From positions 1 through 16,517 of the forward strand of contig JAJXTL010000055.1 in NCBI GenBank assembly GCA_021783855.1: a stretch of DNA of 16,517 nucleotides, written 5' to 3'. Positions within the stretch are counted from its first letter, which is position 1. The number at the start of each line of letters is the position of its first letter. Both the position numbers and the translations under genes were made by a program. Below, in pieces: positions 8,510 through 14,771 of this stretch. Under the pieces are notes generated by a model, which did not search any database, had not been told where the DNA came from, and worked only from the letters and a program-made list of their open reading frames with translations. This DNA is from Pseudomonadota bacterium (GTDB lineage Bacteria > Pseudomonadota > Gammaproteobacteria > Burkholderiales > Gallionellaceae).

Positions 8510-9055
8510 TTATGACTTGCCGCCAGCAGTCAGTTTTTTCAGATCGCTAATGATCTCGGTGGAATGGCGCGAGGTGTCCACGCTCAGATACTGGCGGCTG
8601 ATATTGCCTTCCGGATCGATCAAGAAGGTATAACGGCGGGCGACTTTCAGAATGCCGAGATTCAGCAGTGCGCCGTAACTGGCTGCCACTGTACCGCTTT
8701 TGTCGGCCAGCAAGGGAAAGGGCAGATGATATTTCTTCGCAAATTCGGCATGACTGTTGCTGTCGTCCACGCTGACGCCGACTACCTGCGCACCCATAGC
8801 GGTCAGCTGATTCAGGTCGTCGCGAAACGAACAGGCCTCCTGCGTGCAGCCCGGCGTGTCATCCTTGGGATAAAAATACAGCACCAGCCATTTGCCGCGA
8901 AAATCCTGCAAGGTGTGTTGACGGCCGTTCTGGTCCGGCAACCTGAAGTCCGGTGCAGCCTGACCCACGACCGGCAGGTCGCCCGCGCGAGCGGTACGCG
9001 CAACAAACACAGCAGCGAAAATAATCACAGCGGCGACAACGGCTAACCATTTCAT
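8510..9055 (-). CDS. bcp: Bcp-type thiol peroxiredoxin with signal peptide
   Basis: This 181-residue AhpC/TSA-family peroxiredoxin reduces hydroperoxides using a thiol reductant. The motif FYPKDDTPGCTQEACSFRDD places the peroxidatic Cys70 and, five residues on, the resolving Cys75, the atypical 2-Cys arrangement of Bcp/PrxQ. Asp-Lys-Ser-Gly and RRYTFLID in the second half also match the family. Unlike cytosolic Bcp (about 155 aa), it begins MKWLAVVAAVIIFAAVFVAR and then TARAG, a hydrophobic export signal with a plausible AxA cleavage site around residue 24, so the mature enzyme is probably periplasmic or membrane-anchored. The minus-strand Shine-Dalgarno AAAGGA lies about six bases before the ATG (forward 9062-9067) and supports this start. 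It is the first gene of a likely bcp-uup transcript. Confidence 0.92.
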   Translation of the reverse strand: MKWLAVVAAVIIFAAVFVARTARAGDLPVVGQAAPDFRLPDQNGRQHTLQDFRGKWLVLYFYPKDDTPGCTQEACSFRDDLNQLTAMGAQVVGVSVDDSNSHAEFAKKYHLPFPLLADKSGTVAASYGALLNLGILKVARRYTFLIDPEGNISRQYLSVDTSRHSTEIISDLKKLTAGGKS

Positions 9056-9113
9056 TTTGAGTCCTTTTTGGACGGTATTTTGCGACAGGTGCGCATGATA
9101 CCAGTGTGAGGGT

Positions 9114-9142
9114 TTGGATTACAGCGCATTTGACGGTAGAAT
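9114..9142 (+). promoter_or_regulatory. Candidate promoter of tRNA-Arg
   Basis: TAGAAT (9137-9142) is a good -10 hexamer, with a weak -35 TTGGAT (9114-9119) 17 bases upstream. Transcription would begin near 9149, just before the mature tRNA at 9152. The GCGCCC stretch after the -10 resembles the GC-rich discriminator of stringently controlled stable-RNA promoters. A perfect 7-base inverted repeat, GCGCATT/AATGCGC (9124-9130 and 9140-9146), overlaps the -10. Confidence 0.45.
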
Positions 9143-9151
9143 GCGCCCGCT

Positions 9152-9226
9152 GTCCTCGTAGTTAAATGGATATAACCGCCCCCTCCTAAGGGGCAATTAC
9201 AGGTTCGATTCCTGTCGAGGACACCA
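9152..9226 (+). tRNA. tRNA-Arg, anticodon CCT
   Basis: The cloverleaf folds completely. The acceptor stem is GTCCTCG with CGAGGAC, the D stem GTTA with TAAC, and the anticodon stem GCCCC with GGGGC. The anticodon loop is CTCCTAA, giving CCT, which reads AGG. A four-base variable region follows, then the T stem ACAGG with CCTGT around TTCGATT. Discriminator A and an encoded CCA end the gene at 9226. The identity follows from the anticodon. No second copy of its 3' end was seen in the window, so there is no sign of use as an integration site. Confidence 0.95.
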
Positions 9227-9338
9227 AAATCATACTCCATCTGCCTGTGAAGAACCGAGTCTGAGTCGAAAGGCCTGTCGTTGGCAAGACGGGTCGCGTG
9301 CGATCAGATATTTGTATGCTTCTTTGAACCTGCACGCA

Positions 9339-11579
9339 ATGAAATTGAATATGGTCAAACTTGCTGATGTGTTCGCCAGAGATCCGGGAGATGCCGGATA
9401 TTGGTCGGGTCGTGGTACGTTGCCTGCTCATCTGATGGCGCTTGTACTCGTTGGCATGGCCTTTTTGTTGCGTCTGCTGATTTTGCCCATGGATGGCGGG
9501 TTGCACTATCTGACTTATTTTCCAGTCGTCACGCTGGCTGCGGTGATCGGCGGATTCATGCCGGGATTGCTGGCCACGCTTACTGCCGCGATATTGGTGA
9601 CGCTGACTGCCCATGGCTACTCGTTCGCACATGACAGGCTGGCGGTTGATTTATGGTCAAATCTGGTATTTGCAACGGGCTCGTTGATTACCTGCTATGC
9701 CATTGAAACCATGCACCGTTATCGTTTCAAATACGCCGGAAAACTAAAAGAAGCGCAACAGCAAACTGTTCAGCTTCAGCATTTGCAACGAGAGACTGAA
9801 AGACTGTTGCAGCGCAATCAAAGTCTGATGATGAGTGTGATGGATGGCATATGCATCATGGATATGCAGGGCAATATCGTGATGGCCAACGATGCTTTCT
9901 GCCGGATGTTGGGTTATGCGCAAGGCGAGCTTGCAACGCTGAATGTGTCCGACTGGGATATGCAGTTTTCGGCTGAAGAATGGCTGGAAAAGTTTAATGC
10001 ATTTCTGGGCAGGACGTCCGTGCTGGAGACATGTTACCGCCGCAAGGACGGCAATCTGATCGATATCGAGGTCAGTATTTCCGGTGTGATGATGGAAGGG
10101 CAGGGGCTGCTTTATGCTTCAGGCCGTGACATCACTGCACGCAAGCGTGCTGAGGATGCACAGCGCGTGGCGGCGGTTGCTTTTGAGACGCATGATGCGA
10201 TCATGATTACCGATGCCGACGGGAAGATTGTCCGGGTTAATCAGGCTTACTCGGAGATTACCGGCTACCAACCTGAAGAGGTAATAGGTCAGTATCCGGG
10301 CATGATAAATCAGGGGCAACAGGCCTTTGACGAGTGCATGGAGAGGTTGCAACAGTCAATCCGCGACGGTTCGTGGGCGGGTGAAGGATACGATACGCGA
10401 AAAAATGGCGAGGTTTATCCAAGGTGGATGACAGTGACTGCGGTAAAAAATCAACAGCAGAAAATTACCCATTACGTCTCCATCTTCAGTGATGTCACAG
10501 CGCGCAAGCAGTTCGAAGAAGCCAAGTTGCGGGAAGTCGATGAACGTTTTCGCGGTACCCTGGAGCAGGCGGCCGTGGGGATCGTGCACACCGCAATGGA
10601 CGGTTATTTAAAACAGGTCAACCAGAAATTCTGCGACATCCTGGGTTACACCCGGGAAGAGCTGCTTGAGATGCGTGTCAATGAGTTAACACATCCCGAT
10701 GATCTTGATAGAAGTTTTGATTCCATACAAAAATTGCGTGACGGCGAAATCTCCACGTTTGCCATGGAAAAGCGCTATGTGCGCCGGGATGGCAGCTCGG
10801 TGTGGTGTAACCTGACGGTTTCCTTGTTGCGGGAGTGCGATAATGCCCCCAAATACATGATCGCGGTGATCGAAGATATCACCGTGCGCAGGCGTTTGAA
10901 ACATCAGTTGCGCGATCTTACCGCTCACCTCCAGACGGTTCGTGAAGAAGAGAAAGCCAGTTTTGCCCGGGAAATACACGATGATCTGGGCGGCACGCTG
11001 ACCGCGCTCAAGATGGATATATATTGGCTGGCGGAAGAACTGACCGCGAATCCTGATGCAAAATTGCTCCTCGAACATGTGAACTCGATGTCGCAGCTGC
11101 TCGACAATGCGGTCAATGTCACCCGGCGTGTCATCACCGATCTGCGCCCGACGATTCTCGATGACCTGGGTCTGCAGGCCGCCATCGAGTGGCAGGCCGG
11201 ACAGTTTTACAGGCGTACCGGCATCCAATGTCAGGTCAGTTGCATCGATGCTGGGGCGGGCGAATTGAATAAGACGCTGTCTATCAACCTGTTCCGCATC
11301 TTTCAGGAAGCGTTGACCAATATTGCCCGACATTCCGGCGCCTCCAGGGTGGAGGTCGAGTTGCACCATGAAGAGCATGAAATCATACTATGCGTCAGGG
11401 ATAACGGGTGCGGACTGCCGCAGGGACACAAGGTCGCCGCGACTTCCTACGGAATGATAGGCATGCGGGAACGGGTCGAACAACTGGAGGGCAGGATTAC
11501 ATTCGACAGGCAGGCCGGCGGCGGTCTCTGTGTCTTGGTGGTGCTGCCGCTGCATATTCAGCAAGAGAGGAAAGAATGA
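9339..11579 (+). CDS. Membrane PAS-domain histidine kinase, NarL/UhpB type (HisKA_3)
   Basis: Counting from ATG 9339 (746 aa): residues about 30-128 hold three to four membrane segments with the spacing of DUF4118-type regions, so the sensor is membrane-embedded with little periplasmic loop. A short coiled coil follows (about 130-160), then three PAS domains (about 161-268, 275-390, 402-518), each ending in an Asp-Ile/Val-Thr motif followed by a basic helix. The kinase core is HisKA_3 type with FAREIHDDLGGTLTALKMDI; the phospho-acceptor is His547. The HATPase domain has N-box FQEALTNIARHSGA, G1 DNGCGL and G2 YGMIGMRERV. The ligand is not predictable. No start has a convincing Shine-Dalgarno: a TTG at 9312 would add nine residues and an ATG at 9351 would remove four. 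The stop overlaps the next start as ATGA, so the pair is translationally coupled to the response regulator. Confidence 0.9.
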   Translation: MKLNMVKLADVFARDPGDAGYWSGRGTLPAHLMALVLVGMAFLLRLLILPMDGGLHYLTYFPVVTLAAVIGGFMPGLLATLTAAILVTLTAHGYSFAHDRLAVDLWSNLVFATGSLITCYAIETMHRYRFKYAGKLKEAQQQTVQLQHLQRETERLLQRNQSLMMSVMDGICIMDMQGNIVMANDAFCRMLGYAQGELATLNVSDWDMQFSAEEWLEKFNAFLGRTSVLETCYRRKDGNLIDIEVSISGVMMEGQGLLYASGRDITARKRAEDAQRVAAVAFETHDAIMITDADGKIVRVNQAYSEITGYQPEEVIGQYPGMINQGQQAFDECMERLQQSIRDGSWAGEGYDTRKNGEVYPRWMTVTAVKNQQQKITHYVSIFSDVTARKQFEEAKLREVDERFRGTLEQAAVGIVHTAMDGYLKQVNQKFCDILGYTREELLEMRVNELTHPDDLDRSFDSIQKLRDGEISTFAMEKRYVRRDGSSVWCNLTVSLLRECDNAPKYMIAVIEDITVRRRLKHQLRDLTAHLQTVREEEKASFAREIHDDLGGTLTALKMDIYWLAEELTANPDAKLLLEHVNSMSQLLDNAVNVTRRVITDLRPTILDDLGLQAAIEWQAGQFYRRTGIQCQVSCIDAGAGELNKTLSINLFRIFQEALTNIARHSGASRVEVELHHEEHEIILCVRDNGCGLPQGHKVAATSYGMIGMRERVEQLEGRITFDRQAGGGLCVLVVLPLHIQQERKE

Positions 11580-12208
11580 TACGCATATTGATTGTCGATG
11601 ATCATGATCTGGTGCGCCATGGGCTGAAGCGGATATTTGAAAAAACCGCCGAAATGGAGGTGGTTGCGGGGCTGGACAACGGCATCGACGCGCTGCATTG
11701 GCTAAGACAGCATGATTGCGATGTACTGCTGCTCGATATTTCCATGCCCGGTCGCAACGGTATTGAAGTGCTTAAGCAGCTTCGGGAGGATAAGCCTAAG
11801 TTGCCGGTGTTAATCCTCAGTAACTACACGGAAGATCAATACGCCGTGCGCCTGATAAAATCCGGCGCCGCAGGTTATTTGACCAAGGGTTGCGCGTCGG
11901 CAGTGCTGGTGGAGGCGGTACGGGATGTGGCCAAGGGCAAAAAATACTTTACGCCTGCGGTACTCGAAATGCTGACCAATGAACTTTCCATGCCGGAAGG
12001 AAAGTTGCCGCATGAAATCTTGTCGGATCGCGAATACCAGATTTTCAGGTTGCTGGCTTCGGCCAGGACCGTGACCGAAATTGCCGAAACACTAAGCCTG
12101 AGCGGGAAAACCGTGAGCACCTACCGTGCCCGCATTCTTGAAAAAATGCACCTGCGCAACAACGCCGAGTTGATGCAATACGCGGTCGACAAACACCTTT
12201 CAGAATAA
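11576..12208 (+). CDS. NarL/LuxR-family response regulator
   Basis: This 210-residue regulator is the cognate partner of the kinase just upstream; the genes overlap by four bases. The receiver domain begins MIRILIVDDHDLVRHG with acidic Asp8/Asp9 and phospho-acceptor Asp54 in LLLDISMPGRNG, followed by the LILSNY switch region and YLTKG lysine. The C-terminal helix-turn-helix (about 145-205) has LSDREYQIFRLLA and TEIAETLSLSGKTVSTYRAR, the GerE/LuxR DNA-binding fold. The start at 11576 is preferred over an upstream in-frame start at 11408 because it begins exactly at the receiver's first strand and has AGAGG at 11566-11570, five bases before it. It is probably a transcription activator; its targets are not known, although the operator-like palindromes downstream are candidates. 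Confidence 0.93.
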   Translation: MIRILIVDDHDLVRHGLKRIFEKTAEMEVVAGLDNGIDALHWLRQHDCDVLLLDISMPGRNGIEVLKQLREDKPKLPVLILSNYTEDQYAVRLIKSGAAGYLTKGCASAVLVEAVRDVAKGKKYFTPAVLEMLTNELSMPEGKLPHEILSDREYQIFRLLASARTVTEIAETLSLSGKTVSTYRARILEKMHLRNNAELMQYAVDKHLSE

Positions 12209-12210
12209 TC

Positions 12211-12302
12211 CACTCCTCACTTCTTCACGCAACAACTTGGGGCTTCGTCCCTTAGTTGTGCGGGGAAGACCCTTGCGGTCTCATTCCTCGTTCCTCACTC
12301 CT
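12211..12302. repeat. Composite intergenic element: heptamers flanking two hairpins
   Basis: Heptamers CACTCCT, CACTTCT, TCACGCA (12211-12231) and CATTCCT, CGTTCCT, CACTCCT (12282-12302) flank two potential hairpins. The first pairs ACAACT (12232-12237) with AGTTGT (12254-12259), with an inner GGG/CCC. The second pairs AGACC with GGTCT around CTTGC (12267-12281). The layout is that of a mobile or amplified intergenic repeat. There is no T-run, so it does not look like a terminator. Confidence 0.6.
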
Positions 12303-12305
12303 GTT

Positions 12306-12334
12306 TGTCAGGAAAACACTGACAGCAAGTTTTT
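12306..12334 (+). terminator. Candidate Rho-independent terminator after the response regulator
   Basis: A perfect six-base stem TGTCAG (12306-12311) and CTGACA (12319-12324) encloses a seven-base loop and is followed after five bases by TTTTT and a pyrimidine-rich tail. The stem is short and not very GC-rich and the T-run is offset. Its place, about 100 bases after the response regulator and before a new operon, fits a weak terminator. Confidence 0.4.
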
Positions 12335-12366
12335 CTCTCCCCTACACATAAATCAGACTTCGGCCT

Positions 12367-12404
12367 ATGTGCGCATCCTGAATCGGCGGGCATCATGTGC
12401 ACAT
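12367..12404. promoter_or_regulatory. Paired operator-like palindromes upstream of the chemotaxis-like operon
   Basis: ATGTGCGCAT (12367-12376) and ATGTGCACAT (12395-12404) differ at one base. The second is a perfect palindrome, extending to CATGTGCACATG (12394-12405). They lie 28 bases apart centre to centre and the second ends 24 bases before the GTG start at 12429. No clear -35/-10 pair was identified. This would suit a dimeric regulator; which one is not known. Confidence 0.35.
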
Positions 12405-12415
12405 GGATTTGGGAA

Positions 12416-12423
12416 AAGGTGAG
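12416..12423 (+). promoter_or_regulatory. Ribosome binding site deciding the GTG start at 12429
   Basis: AAGGTGAG lies five bases before GTG 12429 and is a strong Shine-Dalgarno match. The receiver's first strand (RVIIVEDSE) begins immediately after this GTG and no ATG fits, so a GTG start is well supported. Confidence 0.7.
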
Positions 12424-12428
12424 CTTAA

Positions 12429-12815
12429 GTGAGGGTAATCATCGTGGAAGATTCGGAGGCTGTGCGTGCAAATCTTTGCGGCATCCTGTCGGGTATTGCC
12501 GGTGTTGAGATCGTCGCGCAAGTGGCGGACGAGTCGGCTGCCATAGCCTGTGCCCAAGCTCTGTTGCCGGATGTCGTGATACTCGATCTGCATCTGCAGC
12601 AGGGGTCCGGGTTGAATGTGTTGTTGAAGATCAGGCAAAACCATATTGAAAGTAAAGTCCTGGTGTTGAGCAACTATGCAGGCGAACCGTATATCAGCCG
12701 TTGCATGGAGGCGGGCGCTGACTATTTTCTGGATAAGTCTTTCCAGTTCATGCTGGTTGCCGACGTGTTGAAACAGCTGATATTTGCCGGAAAACAGGAT
12801 GGCGTTGCAGTTTAA
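12429..12815 (+). CDS. Stand-alone NarL-type receiver domain protein
   Basis: This 128-residue protein is a single response-regulator receiver with no output domain. It begins MRVIIVEDSEAVRANL with acidic Glu7/Asp8, phospho-acceptor Asp53 in VVILDLHLQQGSG, Ser81 in VLVLSNY at the switch position and Lys103 in YFLDKS. The LSNY segment and overall pattern resemble the receiver of the upstream NarL-type regulator more than the CheY at 14024. It probably acts as a phosphate acceptor or sink, or through protein contact, with either the upstream kinase or the CheA of this operon; the sequence cannot tell which. It starts with GTG and is the first gene of the receptor-cheY-STAS-cheA cluster, 32 bases before the receptor gene. 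Confidence 0.85.
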   Translation: MRVIIVEDSEAVRANLCGILSGIAGVEIVAQVADESAAIACAQALLPDVVILDLHLQQGSGLNVLLKIRQNHIESKVLVLSNYAGEPYISRCMEAGADYFLDKSFQFMLVADVLKQLIFAGKQDGVAV

Positions 12816-12847
12816 CCAGTTGTAATTAATCGGAGTGTAATAACGAC

Positions 12848-14014
12848 ATGTCTACCAAACTCACTTGTGCATACCCTGCGATAGCGGCCGTGCTGGCGGT
12901 GATCGGACTGGCGACGCTGGGCTTTTTCAACTGGCCATCCGTGATGGCCGTTGCCGGTGTTGCGTTAGCCGGGGTGATTGCTTGCGTCTGGCTGGGCAGA
13001 CAGCAGACGATTGATATTCAAACGACAATCAACGATACAAAGGAAAAAGCAGATCAGGCACATAAGACGGAAGCCGCGGCCTATCTGCAAAGTGTGCAGG
13101 CCTTGGGCAATGGGGTCATGCCGGTGTGGGCGCGCCATGTGGAAACGGGGCGCGGCCAGATGGAGACCGCTATCATCGATTTGATGGGCCGTTTCTCCGG
13201 CATTGTGGACAGACTCGATGCTGCACTGAAGGCATCGGAGGCGGCATCCGAAGGCATGGAAGGCGGTCTGGTAAGCGTGTTTGCCGATGCGGAAAAGGAG
13301 CTGGGCGCAGTGGTCGGTTATTTCCGCGACGCTTCCCAACGCAAGGATGACATGTTGCTCAGAATACACGAGTTGGTGCAGTTCAATATCGAGCTTGAGA
13401 AAATGGCCACGGACGTGGAAGGCATCGCCGATCAGACCAATCTGCTGGCGCTCAACGCCGCCATTGAGGCGGCGCGTGCCGGTGAATCCGGGCGGGGATT
13501 TGCCGTGGTGGCTGACGAGGTAAGAAAGCTCTCCACCTTGTCCAAGGAAACCGGCAAACGCATCAGCGATAAAGTCAAACTCGTCAGCCGTGCCATCGGT
13601 ACCGCAGTGAACACCGCCGAACAAGCCGCAACAGGCGAAGAGAAAGCGATTGCCGCCTCCGAGGTTGCAATAGGCAGCGTGCTGGGCAATTTCAAGCAGG
13701 TGACGGACGGACTTTCCAAGTCGAGCGGGATATTGCGCGTGGAGAGCGACGCGATCAAGAATGAAGTGGCGATGTCGCTGGTGCAGCTGCAATTCCAGGA
13801 CCGCGTCAGCCAGATATTAAGTCATGTGCGCGACAGTCTGGGCAGGTTGCCGGATTATCTGGATAAAAACCATGCTGATTTTGTATCCTCAGGCGCGCTG
13901 GCACCCCTCGCCGCCGGTGCGATATTGCAGGAATTCGAGAGCAACTATGTGATGGCGGATCAGCACCACGGTAGTGGGGCGGCATCCGGCGCATCCGATA
14001 TTTCTTTTTTTTAG
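12848..14014 (+). CDS. Short membrane methyl-accepting chemotaxis-type receptor
   Basis: This 388-residue protein has two closely spaced hydrophobic helices (about 8-27 and 31-50) separated by only a few residues, so it lacks a periplasmic ligand domain. No HAMP domain is recognisable. The cytoplasmic part is helical, with the hallmark receptor tip [20 protein letters not shown] through [13 protein letters not shown] (about 191-228), the site that binds CheA and CheW. The C-terminal segment [16 protein letters not shown] (about 312-327) recurs in chemosensory proteins, and the tail ends in SFF with no CheR-tethering pentapeptide. It presumably senses a cytoplasmic or membrane state, or acts as a scaffold for the CheA encoded downstream. 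Shine-Dalgarno is weak (GGAG about 12 bases before ATG). The stop TAG is immediately followed by the cheY ribosome site. Confidence 0.88.
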   Translation: MSTKLTCAYPAIAAVLAVIGLATLGFFNWPSVMAVAGVALAGVIACVWLGRQQTIDIQTTINDTKEKADQAHKTEAAAYLQSVQALGNGVMPVWARHVETGRGQMETAIIDLMGRFSGIVDRLDAALKASEAASEGMEGGLVSVFADAEKELGAVVGYFRDASQRKDDMLLRIHELVQFNIELEKMATDVEGIADQTNLLALNAAIEAARAGESGRGFAVVADEVRKLSTLSKETGKRISDKVKLVSRAIGTAVNTAEQAATGEEKAIAASEVAIGSVLGNFKQVTDGLSKSSGILRVESDAIKNEVAMSLVQLQFQDRVSQILSHVRDSLGRLPDYLDKNHADFVSSGALAPLAAGAILQEFESNYVMADQHHGSGAASGASDISFF

Positions 14015-14023
14015 GAGAACAAC

Positions 14024-14392
14024 ATGGCCAAGACAATTTTAGTGGTGGACGATTCCGCTTCGCTGCGTCAGGTGGTAGGCATCGCGCTCAAGGGCGCAGG
14101 TTATGACGTGATTGAGGCGTGTGACGGCAAAGATGCATTGGGCAAGCTGAACGGGCAGAAGATTCATCTCATCATCAGCGATGTCAACATGCCGAATATG
14201 GACGGGATTACCTTTGTTGCGGAAGCGAAGAAGCTGCCGACCTATAAATTCACCCCGATCATCATGCTTACCACCGAATCGGGTGAGGGCAAAAAATCTG
14301 CGGGTCAGGCGGCCGGCGCCAAGGCGTGGGTCGTCAAGCCGTTCCAGCCTCCGCAGATGCTGGCCGCAGTTGCCAAACTGATCATGCCTTAA
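14024..14392 (+). CDS. cheY: CheY-like chemotaxis response regulator
   Basis: This 122-residue single-domain receiver begins MAKTILVVDDSASLRQVVGI with Asp9/Asp10, phospho-acceptor Asp53 in LIISDVNMPNMDG, a Thr-Thr switch in IIMLTTES and Lys in AWVVKPF. The PIIMLTTES and VKPF segments are those of CheY proteins paired with CheA rather than NarL types. Shine-Dalgarno AGGAG (14013-14017) overlaps the stop of the receptor gene, six bases before the ATG. Phosphotransfer from the CheA two genes downstream is expected. Whether the output is the flagellar motor, a pilus or another target is not shown. Confidence 0.92.
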   Translation: MAKTILVVDDSASLRQVVGIALKGAGYDVIEACDGKDALGKLNGQKIHLIISDVNMPNMDGITFVAEAKKLPTYKFTPIIMLTTESGEGKKSAGQAAGAKAWVVKPFQPPQMLAAVAKLIMP

Positions 14393-14401
14393 GGAGCCAT
14401 C

Positions 14402-14716
14402 ATGAGTGTCGATATTGTCAACGAAGCAGGGCATTGCCGCATCGTAGTTTCGGGAGAAATGACCATTTATACTGCGGCCGGACTCAAGGATGAGCTGATT
14501 GCGGCGCTGGCCGAATGCAGTGAGATCGAGATGAGTCTGAGCGAAGTGAGTGAAATCGACGCGGCCGGTTTGCAGTTGCTGGCGCTGGCCAAGCGCGAGG
14601 CGGTCGAGCGCAACAAGTCGTTGCATTTCGTAGCGCACAGTCAGGCCGTGCTGGACATGTTTTCGATGTGCAATCTGGAGGGCGTATTCGGTGATCCGGT
14701 TGTCCTGGCAGGGTGA
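14402..14716 (+). CDS. STAS-domain protein (anti-anti-sigma-like)
   Basis: This 104-residue single STAS domain has the SpoIIAA/RsbV fold pattern: VSGEMTIYTAAGLKDELIAAL, then IEMSLSEVSEIDAAGLQLLA. In SpoIIAA-type proteins the loop reads Asp-Ser-(Ser/Ala)-Gly and the Ser is phosphorylated by an anti-sigma kinase. Here it is Asp53-Ala54-Ala55-Gly56, so that site is missing. Shine-Dalgarno AAGGAG (14391-14396) lies five bases before the ATG and just after the cheY stop. STAS genes lying between cheY and cheA occur in alternative chemosensory clusters; the partner and role are unknown. It may be a protein-interaction adaptor of the signalling array. No partner anti-sigma kinase is present in the window. 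Confidence 0.85.
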   Translation: MSVDIVNEAGHCRIVVSGEMTIYTAAGLKDELIAALAECSEIEMSLSEVSEIDAAGLQLLALAKREAVERNKSLHFVAHSQAVLDMFSMCNLEGVFGDPVVLAG

Positions 14717-14771
14717 AAGTGGCAGTGGCTGCCCGGCAGTCAGTTCAGTAAAGATTTGACAGGGGAAAAAC

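Noticed and set aside
9200..9226. tRNA-Arg 3' end as an integration (att) site
   Set aside because: No direct repeat of the tRNA end, integrase or phage gene is visible; the downstream genes look like ordinary chromosomal signalling genes.
9186..9632. Minus-strand open frame crossing the tRNA gene, containing a SSTGIEP-like peptide
   Set aside because: It is antisense to the tRNA and the histidine kinase gene. Such peptides are a known by-product of translating tRNA genes in reverse.
11408..11575. N-terminal extension of the response regulator from an upstream in-frame start
   Set aside because: It would overlap the kinase ATPase domain in another frame. The receiver begins exactly at 11576 with a good ribosome site and ATGA overlap.
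12232..12281. Paired hairpins read as a transcription terminator or riboswitch
   Set aside because: No T-run follows either stem, no known riboswitch core is recognisable, and heptamers on both sides favour a repeat element.
12965..13792. Long minus-strand open frame opposite the receptor gene
   Set aside because: The plus strand encodes a recognisable receptor signalling domain. The antisense frame has no domain resemblance and is a codon-bias shadow.
14005..14026. In-frame amber stop between the receptor and CheY, allowing a readthrough fusion after a run of eight T
   Set aside because: The two genes share a frame with only three codons between stop and start, but a strong Shine-Dalgarno serves cheY, same-frame neighbours are expected one time in three, and slippage in the T-run would shift out of frame.
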